Assembly: GCF_000204055.1 (NCBI RefSeq)
Contig: NW_006768819.1
Span: 104,120 to 168,119 of the forward strand
Reading direction: 5' to 3'
Length of the DNA: 64,000 bases
Origin: Melampsora larici-populina 98AG31
Lineage: Eukaryota; Basidiomycota; Pucciniomycetes; Pucciniales; Melampsoraceae
The notes under the pieces are model-generated. The model had not been told where the DNA came from. It was given only the letters and a program-made list of their open reading frames with translations, and searched no databases. Below, in pieces: positions 24,708-36,176 of this stretch. Made by a program: the position numbers and the translations under genes. Every line of letters begins with the position of its first letter. The first letter of the stretch is position 1.

Positions 24708-26585
24708 ATGTCTAACTCATCAGAGATTCCAATCCCAATTGCTTCTAGTTCAACATTTCAATCTACTTCATCTTGCTCAAAGATCTCAACTTCTGTCCAG
24801 ATGTCGGATGGCACTTGCCTTCCTCTTTCTTTTCGTAATTCTGGATTCTCTCGCTTTCCATTTACTACTCATTCTAGCTCTCCATCTCATCATGGTCCTC
24901 AATCTGTTGAAATGTCCTCTTCACCATTTCGACCATCATCTCAATCTAAACCATCGGCCGCTCTATCATTCTCACTCGAAGCTGGTTTCTCTTTATCACC
25001 TGCGGGCTTTCATCCGGCTTCCTTTACCGGTCCTGGTTCATTCGGTGCCTCTCATCTGGCCCGCATGGAGTCAGCCTTTTGTCAAAACTTCGTTTGTTGC
25101 GCGATCCCTTTACGCGATTTACATGATTTACTTGAGCATTTTGAACAAGCTCATTGTCACGCCGGTGATATCGTTGGAGTCGATGGTTTCGAAGGTGTTA
25201 CACTAGATCAAATGGCAGCAGGTGTGGGTCTTTCCGCCGAACTCGGTCTTGGTCCTGGCACCGCCCCTCAGAATAATAACTCCGATTCCAATGCTCGTCG
25301 CCGTCGTCGTCCACCATCAGTTTCAGTCACTTCACGCGCCGCACCTGCCTCACACACTTTACATGAGCTGAGATTTGAGGATGAAGAAGAATGGAGCTCA
25401 GGACATGATACAAGTCGAAGTGGTTCACCGGCTCATCTCAACCGGTCCCCTCTACAATCACATTCAGAGATGCAAACCGGTTCAGAAGTTGAAGAGGACA
25501 CAATGACTCGATTAGGAAAGACATTGAGGGAAACACTTGGAACTCTAAGACCTAATCCGATCACCATCGATCGATCTCGTAATTCCTCAAATTCACGTTC
25601 TCGGTCTGGTTCACTTTCCGAATCTCATGATGATAGAACTTCAGCAGCCGATCGAGCACTTTCAGATTTAATCGCAAGTTTCAGATCTAAAGCGCGTGGA
25701 AATCGACATGATCCTCTTCAAAGTTCAAGACATTCGAAACATGATAATGGAAATACAAATGGGTTCTTTGGGCGAATTGGAGTTGCACCAAGCGAGTTGG
25801 ATGGTAGAAATCATCGAATGGAAGGAGGAGCCATCGATCCAGCCGTCTTACTCGAAAGTCACCCATTTGAAGGAACTGATGGACTAACCGATTCATTTGG
25901 TGATGATGATATTCCTGATCATCTTCAACTTGATCCAGAGCAACTTTTAAAACATCAACAACAGCAGAGACGTAGAAGGAGACCGAATGTGGACCCGGTG
26001 ACAGGTTTGACTCCTACTGGTCGATTACCACGCCCTTGGACACCGGTTTCAGAAAAACCTTTCAAGTGTTCGGTACCGGGATGTGAGAAAGCTTATAAAC
26101 AGCAGAACGGATTGAAATATCACAAAACACATGGACATTCTTCTCAGGTAGAGTATTTAGTTGATCGCACTCTCTATTCCAAAAGATTGATCTTTGTGTT
26201 TGTTGACTATGAATCCCATTATTTCAACAGGCCATTCTCACAGCCGACGAAGAATCCAAAGCGTTCATATGCCATGACATTGTATGTGGGAAAAGATACA
26301 AGAAGTGAGTTAAGAAACGATCAAAAGAGTGAAACTTGAATTGAGAATCCAAAGAGAGAATCTCATCCGTCCCTTGAAATCCCTATCATCAGTATGAACG
26401 GTTTAAGATACCATTATCAACATACAGGACCACATGGAGCGTTGGGGATCCAATTACTTTCACTTGGAGTTCACCCACCTCCTCAATATCCTCCTGGTCA
26501 TAAGAAATCTTCGATGATCAACTCTAGTAATCCTTCGTTTTGTCCGCCGGCTTCTTCTTCTTGTTCTTCGCCTCCGTCTTTTTGA
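24708..26585 (+). CDS. Sfp1-like C2H2 zinc-finger transcription factor
   Basis: Exons 24708-26147, 26231-26304 and 26393-26585 give 568 aa. Three finger-like units are visible. A degenerate one near residues 120-148 (MESAFCQNFVCC, then LHDLLEHFEQAH) is characteristic of fungal Sfp1 homologues. A canonical C2H2 near 451-478 (FKCSVPGCEKAYKQQNGLKY) follows, and a second is built from exons 2 and 3 (FICHDIVCGKRYKNMNGLRY) near 490-515. The paired GLKYH/GLRYH fingers separated by a linker match Sfp1, a nuclear activator of ribosome-biogenesis and cell-size genes in yeast. The rest is Ser/Pro-rich and disordered, with a QQQQRRRRRP stretch before the fingers that could be a nuclear localisation signal. 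The two C-terminal fingers are split by a phase-0 and a phase-2 intron. Assignment to the Sfp1 group is firm; the target genes are inference. Confidence 0.88.
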
Positions 26586-27430
26586 AGGAGCTAGCTTTCG
26601 AATCTGATCTCGTTGTGAAGTTTATTTTATTTTGGTTTTCATCTTCTTCTTGAGGTTTCTGTTGTCTTGTTTTCTGTTTGAGTTCTCTATTTCTTTCTTC
26701 TCCCCTTCTTTTTTGTTTTTTCTTCTTTTGAGTGGTAGAGATTCAGATTGGGTTTCATATTCTTTGGTGTATGTTTGCTTGGAGTAGGTTATGAGAATTA
26801 GAAAAATTAGATTGCAAAGTCCGCTTTTGAAAAGTCAGTCTTTTCTCTTTCTTGTTTCCTTTCGTTCGATTTACTGATTTAAACTTCATTTCATAGGAAC
26901 AAACTCGTTTGTCGAAGTGTCTATATCTTTTTCCGGACCACATTGTAAAGCTTTTTTTAAAAAGGTTTTGGTTTTCAATTAAGTTTTCGATCAGAAGTTT
27001 GTCAAGGCTTCGAAAAAAAAATACAATGTGGCGATGAAAGAAAAAGAAAATGAAGAAAAACCTTGAAAAGATGAAATCTATAAAAATCTTTGGAAAGGCA
27101 AGTTGTTATTAGGTTGAAGGATCGTTTTTTCCTTTATATATCCCTTTTTCTTTTTCTTTTCCTTTTTTTTTGTTTCACTCTCTCGTTGTTTCTTTTCATC
27201 TTTGTTCTTTGATTGTCTGGTCACCTTTTTTTTCTTTTTTTTCATCTTTTTCTTTTTCAACTTGACCAGACTAAAGGAGGAAAGGAGAAAAAAGCTAAAA
27301 AAAAAAGAAATTGATGGTTATGAGAAAGGTATATGAAAAAATCTTCTTTGTTTGTGTTTTTACCTTATCTATATATATACTGCTAGAAAAAAAAATTAAC
27401 TTTTAGAAATTATTAATAATCAATATACAT
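26586..27430. other. 3' flank of the zinc-finger gene and insertion target of the 14-kb element
   Basis: No gene seen. The stretch 27130-27260 is a T/C-rich low-complexity tract whose minus strand yields a lysine-rich open frame; this is not considered coding. The last six bases, ATACAT (27425-27430), are the left target duplication of the element that follows. Confidence 0.5.
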
Positions 27431-27512
27431 AGGATCCCAGTATATCCACCCCCCTATTTTGGTCCACGCACCCCCTTAAAAGCTTAAGTGGTTTTGGTCA
27501 AGCCTTAGGCCA
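27431..27512 (+). repeat. left terminal inverted repeat of the 14-kb element
   Basis: 82 bp starting AGGATCCCAGTATATCC and ending AGCCTTAGGCCA. It pairs with 41458-41539; mismatches are at repeat positions 32 and 78. Confidence 0.93.
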
Positions 27513-27565
27513 AATTTGACAAAGTGCCTCAAACCTTGGGATCGACTCCCCAGGAGCGAGGAGGG

Positions 27566-27606
27566 CATGGTCGCATCCGCGGAACTTTGGGAACGTTCCC
27601 TAAAAA
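27566..27606. repeat. subterminal repeat, inverted partner at 38755-38796
   Basis: About 41 bp (CATGGTCGCA, then GGAACTTTGGGAACGTTCCC) reappear in reverse orientation at 38755-38796 with four or five differences. It contains the palindrome GGGAACGTTCCC. It could be the edge of an older element absorbed into the 14-kb one, or a transposase-binding site. Confidence 0.65.
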
Positions 27607-28295
27607 ACTGTTCCCAAAGGCATTTGGGAACATTTTCAAATCAGTATTGTAACACCCCCGAGAACTTAGCCGAACATAGCCAGACAGCTGTCATGGTTGC
27701 GGCGTAAATATGTCCTAATACGTCTCATAAGGTCTCACAACAAAATTCGAGTCTGGAAAGACCTCAATATTTTAGATGGATGTCCTTCCCCGTTGATTGT
27801 GATGCTGAATAAATCACAATTTCAATCCAAGCACCCCTAACATGACCACATGTTTAATATAGAGACACATCACTGACTCATCTTGAGGCCAATAAGATCA
27901 GACAGTTCAGGCTTTCTCATTTTCACAAGCGCGCAAAGAGGGCCTTATCATCCTCAGCTTAAAGAGGATGAATAAATTGTGAACCATGCATCTTGCCCAT
28001 TGCAACTAGTTTCTCTCAGAATCTGTGCGTCAGTGACTAAAGATGAACTCTTGAACCCTTGTGATGCAAGCATGAGCTCTACCAAGCTCCAAGCTGGTAT
28101 GTATTACTTCCTCATGGTCACTAGGAGTGCTCACACTCTCTACCATTCAATCCATCTTGAAGCTCCTCCCTTTGAACTTCGCATCAATACGTGTATAAGG
28201 TCAGCCTGAGTCAGTCAACTTCCCCTCAAGATCTAGACCTCACTTACCCACCCCACTTTTGAAACCCAATCTTTGATCCTGTTATCTTTCTCTTC

Positions 28296-30648
28296 ATGCC
28301 CATAACCAGGTTATATTATCACAGTCTTGCTTGTGCACGTCGAATCTGGCCAAGAAGTCCTTTGACAGTCGAGCTGAATCAACCGACTGGATTTCACTGT
28401 GAAGGACCTCGCTGCAGATCAAAACCTATCCACTCGTCCCGTTACTATAATCCCAAACATCAACCCAACAAGCCATTGATTGGTCTATTGGTAAGTCCTT
28501 TTCTAAGATCATATGTTGTTTGATCAATGTAGCTGAGGTAAAACTCGCAACTGATTGCTTCTGAGTGCATTTAAGTGCCCACTTGAAATAAACAACAAAG
28601 GAGCATTTCAAACGTACAGCCGCTTAGAGTACCTTCAAGATATCTGTACCCTGAATTACAAGGCTACTTTGCAAGAAAGCGGAACAGAGTCCAGTTGTTC
28701 CGTTCAGCATAATAGGCTCAAGCGAACCAACACCCCCACATCAAATATGCCACAGGTCAAGCGCTCACGTTTACCTTGCTCAGGTATCATTGATGTCAGT
28801 GCACATATCGGACCAGGCAAGGCTGGCAATAGACAATGCACCTGGGCTGCTTGTCCTGATGTACGTGCATTATCCATAACGTTTCATGTTGTATATGGCG
28901 GATTGACATCTATGATTGAGACCATTCGTCTGTAGTGTTGTCGCAAACAGCGTGAATCCACTGGATTGAAGTGTCACACCCATGAAATGGGGGAGCGGTC
29001 CAAGATTGTAGTGCACAACACCCAACCCTTTCTTCAAAGTGTCATTGAATCAGCCGGAACCAGTGGTGTGACTCAAACTTCGATCACTAATGCAAACCCA
29101 CCTGCAAAGGTTGGTGGATCTGATTTACTCGGTCCGACCCCACCGGTACACCCTCTGGTATTGTCACCTTTGACCATGCGCGCGTACCATCTCAATCGAT
29201 CAAACAAAGAAGAATATAGGCGTGCTGCTGAGGCTGCTGAGGCAAGTTACGATAAAAATATTTCAATATCACTCTGGTTAAAGGTGCAGTAACTTCTTCT
29301 CTCAAAACTTGCATCATAATGATTACTAATGTATGTTTTGTGTGTTAGGCTGAAAGCGACCCAGTTCAATTTTTATTTGCATCAAAAGCATTGAAAAATT
29401 ACGCGATATCAGAATGTGAACCTTTGATGCTATATGTAAAAGCTGAAGTCCCAGATTGGAACCAGTGCCTTCGAGTATACGATGTTAAAGCTGATTGATG
29501 GGTAAGATACATATTGTAAAGCTTATTTGATTGTAAAGCAGCTTTTTATAATGACTATATTTCTCATTTTGATTTTAACCGACTTTAGAATATAACATCA
29601 GTTTCCACCACCATCGCTATGTTGTCCTCAATCCGAGAGGCTTTGGTCTGCATGACATCGGTGGATCCTAAAGAGTGTCACGGGGTAATGGAATTACAGG
29701 AGCGGCTAGTCCCAGTGAGCCGAACTCATATCAAGAGCATTGTAGACTTGCTGAGAGCGACACCAACACCAACAACCTTCAACTTACCAGCAAGGAGTCC
29801 TGCTCGATCAAGCTCAATATCATCCATGATTGGGTCAGACCAATCTTCCAGCCTCGATTTCGCACGTCTTGATCATGTCAAAGGGAAAGGAAGAGGATTA
29901 ATTTCAGATAATCCTTCAACTCTATCCTTTCCTTCGCTGTCACCAAAATCTCCATCATCATCTCTTTCCGGGGCTCAAGATGACAATTCAAATGTGCAAC
30001 CAGAATCCGTCAAAGAGTGCAGGGGCCCCAAATTTTCATGCGACATACTCAACAACGAAGCCAATCCACCCTCTGCTGACTATCTCCTCTCAGCAATTGA
30101 CTCAACTCGCGGAAAAGTGACTGGACCTGTTGCCACTTTCAAACATACTATGTCATCTTCAAATATTATCAATAGTAGGAACAATTTATCTCAATCGGTG
30201 GTGCCAGATCCATCTCAGCAAGAGGATGCTGCAACTTTATCTTCATCTCTCCCAGAGATCACAAGAGCGTCAACAAGGAGATCGAAAAAGACTGGTCTTC
30301 TGGTAATTTTTTTCACATTCCAACTATATCAAAGCTGTATTGATCAATTCATCTGATGTTTTGCTTTCTCAGTGGCCCTCATCTGAAATGCCAATGAAGC
30401 GCCTTATCGAATGGTATCTGGAACATCAGAAGGAAAGGGGTAAGCAGAAAGTATGGGAGAGTTTTTTTTCACCCGAGTTCAAGTGGGATCATACCTCCAT
30501 GTATCGATACCATCGATGGATCAAGAATGTCACCACCGAGCGTTGGGCTGAGTGGTTCCTGCAGTGTGAGAAAGATGGTATGCCTGCGACGTTTGAAACT
30601 GCAAAGTCAGCAGATCACTTTGCAAAAGAATTGGCATCATCACGGTAA
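28296..30648 (+). pseudogene. broken multi-exon gene of unknown function carried by the 14-kb element
   Basis: Segments read in order as one protein. 28296-28493 contains HCEGPRCRSKPIHSSRYYNP. From about 28575 to 28935 it runs from FKCPLEINNKGAFQTYSR to QHNRLKRTNTPTSN. 28966-29290 ends in SISLWLK and is followed by a clean intron (GTGCAG to TTAG). 29350-29501 has FLFASKALKNYAISECEP. 29589-30302 is Ser-rich. 30374-30648 starts WPSSEMPMKRLIEWYLEH and ends after KSADHFAKELASSR. An in-frame TGA sits at 29496-29498, and the first junction cannot be spliced without a frame change. The paired Cys in the first segments suggest a metal-binding head; the Trp-rich C-terminal block (TSMYRYHRWIKNVTTERWAE) is unlike anything I can name. 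It may be cargo or an accessory transposition protein. Confidence 0.5.
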
Positions 30649-31607
30649 TTCATTAAGTAAATCTTCAATTGAATCATTTCTTTGCAGCGAGTATTTACAA
30701 ACTTGCCTTTTTTATCATGTGTTATCTTACTTAATATGCATCTTTCTCATGAGCGCGTCCTAATATTACATTTTCAACTAATTAATTACATTCAATTGTG
30801 TTTGTTTGAGTCGAGTTTTGTTTATTTTAGAGTGATCTTTGATTAGTTTTAAATGTATGTCATGGATCGATCACCGAGATTTAAGCGACTTATCTCAACC
30901 TGATCAATGAGTAACTTTGAAACAATCTGTGTTATAGAACCAATTCGCAAATGACTGCATACGATACAAAATTGACCCTGTGTTTTTATAAACCAGTCAT
31001 ATGACAGCCATGGTTATACACTGGAATATAACAGCCAAATATAGGTTCACTATACTTGGGTATGAGCTCAACATATGGTTGAGCTGTGATGAGCCTTTTT
31101 GACTTTGAGAGTCACCAAAATCTTGATCGATCGACTTGATCGATCGACTTGATCTTGGTAAATTTGATTGAACTGATTGAACTGATTGACTAACTTGCTT
31201 GATTCACTCATTTCACTCAATTCACTCGGTCCTGACCTAATCAAACAGTTTGTCTGTCTAAAACATCCAGGATACCTTACCGGTGGTGTGTTGTGTTTTG
31301 AGTCTTACTTTGTCACAAACAAAATAAATAAAATCCAAGATTTGGTTTTGGTTTTGGTTTTGGGAGATAAGAGATTTAAAAAAAATGTGCAGCTTGTCTA
31401 GATCAGACATGTGAAAGGATTAGTTTGTGTGAAAAACATGTGATATCAGCTAGGTAATTTGATCTCTTGAATCATCTGTTTTCACTGTTATGGGTTTGAG
31501 ATCAGGTTAAGATAATGGAATTTCATTGTATTAAAAAGATGGAGTTGAAGCCAATAAATATGATACAAATGGAATGGTATGTGTAATTGATGATGAATAA
31601 GATATTA
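30649..31607. other. intra-element spacer left of the nested mariner
   Basis: AT-rich and without a gene. It holds a short tandem repeat, GATCGATCGACTT, twice at 31124-31152, and a TTGGTTTTGG run near 31340-31362. The last two bases before 31608 are the TA duplication of the nested element. Confidence 0.5.
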
Positions 31608-31927
31608 CAGCCGTTTCATGAATGATTGATTTTTTTTTCAAAAAGTCGTCGCGGTGACAAAACCGAGTTTTGTTTTATTGCCCTGCTTTGTACAGTTTTG
31701 ATCACTAGAAGAATCCTCGTGAGAGGATTCCCAATATCCCCTCCGGTCATCTGTCACCCCTATCTCAATGCAGATCATATTCGATTCTCACTCACTCGAT
31801 GGGGTGTGTCCTTGGCGAAGGGCCCCTTTTCTGATCTGGTACGTGACTCGCACTTATCTCTAACCTCGTTTTTCATCCCTCTCTGCCCTTCTCACCGTTG
31901 CCCATCACATGCTGAGTTCCGTCAAAA

Positions 31928-33033
31928 ATGCCTTTCAACACTTACAGCCCAGACCTCAAGGTTGCAATTGTGCGAATGGTCTTGCGAGGGATGAGCTACC
32001 CGGATATTGTCCGTACATTAGGACTCCAGGTTTCGATCGCTTCGGTTCGACGTTGGTATATCCTCTACCGCACTACACGCTCGGTGGTTACCGATCCTAA
32101 TCTTTGGATGGATCAAGGCGCTCCGACTCGGCTGGACGATGAACAGCGGCGCTTCCTCATGGATTCCCTCGACGGCGATCCCACCCTTTATTTGGACGAG
32201 CTGAAATCAAAACTTCGTGAAACATTCAATATCAACCTATCAACTGGTAATCTATTCAATGAAATCAAGTCTCGACTAAACCTTACCCGAAAAAAAGTGC
32301 GAACGGTCCATCCAAACCAAAGTCCAATTGCTCGAGGCCAATATGTCGCAAGAATTTTTGGCATTGATGTGTGATGTCTGGTCTTTGCTGGTAGGTTGTC
32401 CCACATTTTTCCTTCTTTTAATGATATTATTTGCTGACAATTAATTCCAGATGAGAGCAGCCTAACCAAGCAGCGCGTGTATCGAGATTACGCCAGGTCT
32501 TGCCGCGGACAGCGAACCCGTCGCCTGCAACGTGCAACTACTGCGAATCGATGGACGATCCTACCAGCGATCTCCATGAGTGGAATTGTTGGTCTTCAAG
32601 TGATTGAGGGGGGTTACAACCGAGTGAGATTCGAGGAGTATCTAGAATTTCATCTGGTAAGCTTTCATCTTTTTGGTTCATGTTGATTGGTCAGCTGATT
32701 CACTTCCTACGACTGTAGTTGCCATTCATGCAACCATGGCCGGCTAGGAACTCGGTTCTCGTGATGGATAATGCCAGAATCCATCACGGTGGCCGAATTC
32801 CTGACCTCTGTGCCGCTCGGGGGATTCGACTTATCTACCTCCCAGCGTACAGCCCCGACTTCAATCCAATTGAAAAGGGGTTCTCGCCATTGAAGGCCAA
32901 TCTTCGCCGATCAGGAATTCTACATCGGGATCTCACTAAAGATCAGGAGAAAGAAGCGATTTGGGTCGCTTGTATGGACATATTCACCGAGGAGCTGACA
33001 ACTTCTCTATTTAGAGGTTCTGGTTATTTTTAG
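31928..33033 (+). pseudogene. Tc1/mariner (IS630-like) DD34E transposase with one stop codon
   Basis: Exons 31928-32390, 32451-32656 and 32719-33033 add to 328 codons (327 aa). The N-terminal helix-turn-helix is visible (YSPDLKVAIVRMVLRGMSYP, then SIASVRRWY). The catalytic residues are Asp in LVFADESSL (split by intron 1), Asp in VLVMDNARIHH and Glu in PDFNPIEKGF, the last two with 34 residues between them, hence DD34E. A TGA at 32372-32374 interrupts the frame shortly before the first catalytic Asp; one transition (from CGA or TGG) explains it. The rest is open, so the copy died recently or is read through. The reaction in the family is cut-and-paste excision and insertion at TA. Confidence 0.85.
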
Positions 33034-34017
33034 TACGAAATTGACTGTTAAAGTTGAAGGACACCCATCCATTCTTGCTGTGACTTATAGATGGCTTGTA
33101 AACTTTCCTAAATTTTGCTCACTGGACTTGAATTCAATTTTTTTTTCTTTCGGCTATGAATGCCAACAATGTGGTATTCACACTTCTACTATAATTAAAA
33201 TGTGTAGTGCAAGAGAGTGGAGTGAGTCTGACTTTGAATTTAACATATGATTGATTCCTTTGTTTTATGACAATGAGAAAAATGAACGAGTGAGAAAAGG
33301 AAAGCTCAAACGAGCAACTTTCCATTGCTAACAAATGTGTAATCAAATTTGTTAGAAGATGAGTAATGAACTTTGATACAAAGTTTGTGACCTTTGATCA
33401 AGTTCTCTGTCTCAAAAGCATTGTTATGGAGACAAAAAGCGTTCACAACGATATGGGATGAGGCATGCGTGTGTTTCGAGGTAGTTGGGGCTTAAGGATA
33501 TCAGGTCAAACTAACCCAATAAAAGACCATTATATCTCCATCATTCAGAGTGTGTTTGACCGATACATCTGATTTTTTGACAGGATGAAGAAGATGGTTG
33601 AAAAGAAACAACATCAGAGATGATGTCCTCAGTGTCATCATATCGGACAAGTCACAGACATTGTCTCAGTCCGTATCGATCATCAGTACTCAAACCTGCT
33701 CTAATCAATGAATGTAATCACGGTAGGATCTTTGCTTTAAGACACCAATTAAATTTGGGAAACATCATAGTAGTCAATCATTGAATAAGCAAAAACCACA
33801 CCAAAAGTATTCAGACAATTGAAGACACCAGGTTGTAAAAGATAGGAAACAATAGCATGTCTTTTGAAAAAGTAACAAGATCGATAACCAAAATAGAGGT
33901 CGCTTCAGTGGAAGCGACCACATGGAAACCATGACAAATTGGAATAGAATGAGGTGTGAAACCGACAATGACAATTGTCTTTTTGTAATTAAAGCAACAC
34001 TCTGAGGGTTTGTCATC
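33034..34017. other. spacer between the convergent genes of the nested element
   Basis: About 1 kb of AT-rich sequence with no supported gene. It separates two genes whose 3' ends face each other and presumably holds both terminators. Confidence 0.5.
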
Positions 34018-35583
34018 TCAAGACATGATTTCGATGTCGTCTGAGGTCAACGTTCTGTCTACAAAATCATCTTCCAAACCTTCTTCAAACTCTTCTCCAA
34101 AATCCTCTTTGAAATCTCCTTCAGAACCTGAGCCGGTCATATCAATGACCTTCGGATCTTGAAGGGATGGATCGATGTGAGCGTCTTGTCCTGCACCCGC
34201 TAGAAATGGAAATGAAAACAAACAATATGTTAGTCACGGTAAGTTGAGGTGATTCGAGTGCCGTGGATACCAAACTCACCTTGGTTGGAGGTGGAAGTGG
34301 AAGTGGATTGTGCAACACCTGGTTTATCTGGAAGACTCGGTCTGCCAGAATGGATCGCCTTCAATTTCTTGTTGGCCAAAGAGGGACCACTAATCCTGTG
34401 TTTCAGATTGGAAGTGTGCGCATCTTTGGAAGTCGATTTGTCACCACGACATTTGGATTTCTTCATTATCTCGCGGTAAGCTTGAGAATTAGGAGGCATA
34501 TCCAAAGTCGCAGTTCCATTGATCTAGCCGACACAGATAAATGAGCTAAAATTGAACATACAGAGAAATTTAGGAATACTGACAATTGCTTTTGCCCAGA
34601 TATGTGCGCCTTGCAGTGAAAAATGATAACGGAAGGTTGGGTCCCAGGGGGCTCTCAAAATTTCGCCACCATCGCCACCCGGACCAATCTGGCTATGACG
34701 GTGGATGAGCTTGTCCACAAGCTCCCAAGAGTTCCGTTCATCTTGATGTTCCTGGAAATACAAACAAGGTCCTTTGATCAGCTCTGCCAAGAGAAGATTT
34801 TGAAGCTAGGCACACCTTGATCTCCAAAGGCGTTAAAGTCTTCTTGTTTAAAAGTCGATCAGTGGCTGAAACCTGATGAAATCGAAACAATCAACTCGGG
34901 AGCGCTTCTTAATCAAAATAGAAAAACAAAACTAACCGCGGCCAATTCACGCTTCTTTTGAGCATCACTAGGGGTACTGATGGTAAGGTCTCCAATTTTG
35001 GTTTTGGACCTATCGATTGTGTCCACAAATTCCTGCCACTCTGTGTACGAACTGAGGGTGAATGGGGTCTTTCCAACCTTGACTTTCCATATCAACTCCT
35101 TGGCCATCTCCCCAGTCAGAATGACCTCGTTCATCCCCTCTCGCATTTCCCCAATCACGTTGCCACACAAAACCTTGAATTCATTCAGACTCTTACCTAT
35201 AAGACAGGCACGTACAAATTTGCCTTTTCCGGTCGGAAGGTTGTTAGAATTGATAACTGTAAAGGTCTTCTTTGGTTTAGACTTTGTGGATCCTCCAATG
35301 CGGACTTGTGGCTCGTCCGGCTCGTCCTCAAAAGCAATCTTGAACTCGACATTGATTTTGACCTCATGGGTTTTATCAAATTTCACTCGTGCTGGAGAAC
35401 CGGGTTTGGGAAGCAAATTCCCTCCAGCTTGGCGAGCTGGGGAATCTGGTCCATCGTGAATAAGTGGAGGGTCCTCAAAGACTAGTGAAGAGGTATGTCA
35501 GTGGAAGGCAAGGGAGATAGTGGCTGAAAGATAGAAATATGCTCACGTGAATTCATCCAACCTTGTTCTTGAATCAAAGACAT
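34018..35583 (-). CDS. uncharacterised 410-aa passenger protein of the nested mariner
   Basis: Six minus-strand exons (35583-35547, 35481-34937, 34872-34816, 34751-34584, 34523-34280, 34199-34018) join to exactly 411 codons with no stop, so the gene is intact while the neighbouring transposase is not. No known domain is recognised. A globular-looking middle (about residues 40-190) contains KINVEFKIAFEDE and ILTGEMAKELIWKVKVG and reads like a beta-rich fold. Next comes a Trp-containing block, GGDGGEILRAPWDPTFRYHF. After that the chain is basic and Ser-rich (KSKCRGDKSTSKDAHTS) and ends in a strongly acidic tail (EGDFKEDFGEEFEEGLEDD). The layout suggests a nuclear, possibly nucleic-acid-binding protein; that is inference. 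It may be a captured host gene or a true accessory transposition factor. Confidence 0.65.
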
Positions 35584-36176
35584 AATGGTCGCGTTGATGG
35601 AAAGTATTCCGAATAGCTACAAACAGAGGAGTTGAGTCAGACACGAAGGATGATGATTGAAATGTTTTTGAGAGGTCAATTGAGAAAAGAGTCAACAAAC
35701 AGTGATCGTTTGGAAGGTGCGGAGAGAGAAATCACGTCCAGAGGCGGATGGGAAAGGTGATTCGATGTCTCTTGAAGAGGGATATTGATCACCAGAGCTT
35801 GAGGCAGGTACGTCCTCCCAGACACTTCGAGAAAGAGTGAAAAGGGGGATGGAATCAGAAATTCCATCCCCAAGGGTTGTTTTGGGGTTCTCTTCCATGC
35901 ATGAGCTTGACGAGAGCTTGCCTTATGGCAGATAGTGGGTGTGGTGTGACAGTCGAACGACCGGAAGAAGGCCTGCAAATAGCTGCAAATCCACTAGTGC
36001 CCGTTAAGATTGTAACGGGCGCGGCGAACGCGCAAGATATGCTTACTTAAGCTTAAGTGCATGTAAAGTCTTTAAGCTGGGTTGTGCCACTTTTATCCAA
36101 TTTTTCTGCTGCGGGGATCACTTTTCTCAAAAAAAAATTGCAACCTTTCATGAAACGGCTGTATATAAAGAGAAAT

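Larger units (their letters stand above)
31608..36161. mobile_element. nested 4,554-bp Tc1/mariner-type element with two genes
   Basis: Both ends read CAGCCGTTTCATGAA from outside in, continuing as an imperfect repeat with a T-rich run (31608 onward; complement ending at 36161). TA precedes the left end (31606-31607) and follows the right end (36162-36163), the target duplication of the IS630/Tc1/mariner superfamily. It contains a DD34E transposase (31928-33033, plus) and an unrelated intact gene (34018-35583, minus). Such elements are usually 1.3-2.5 kb with one gene, so the second gene doubles its size. It lies wholly inside the 14-kb element and so inserted after it. Confidence 0.88.

Noticed and set aside
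27078..27260. Lysine-rich 60-aa minus-strand protein
   Set aside because: Translation of a T/C-rich low-complexity tract.
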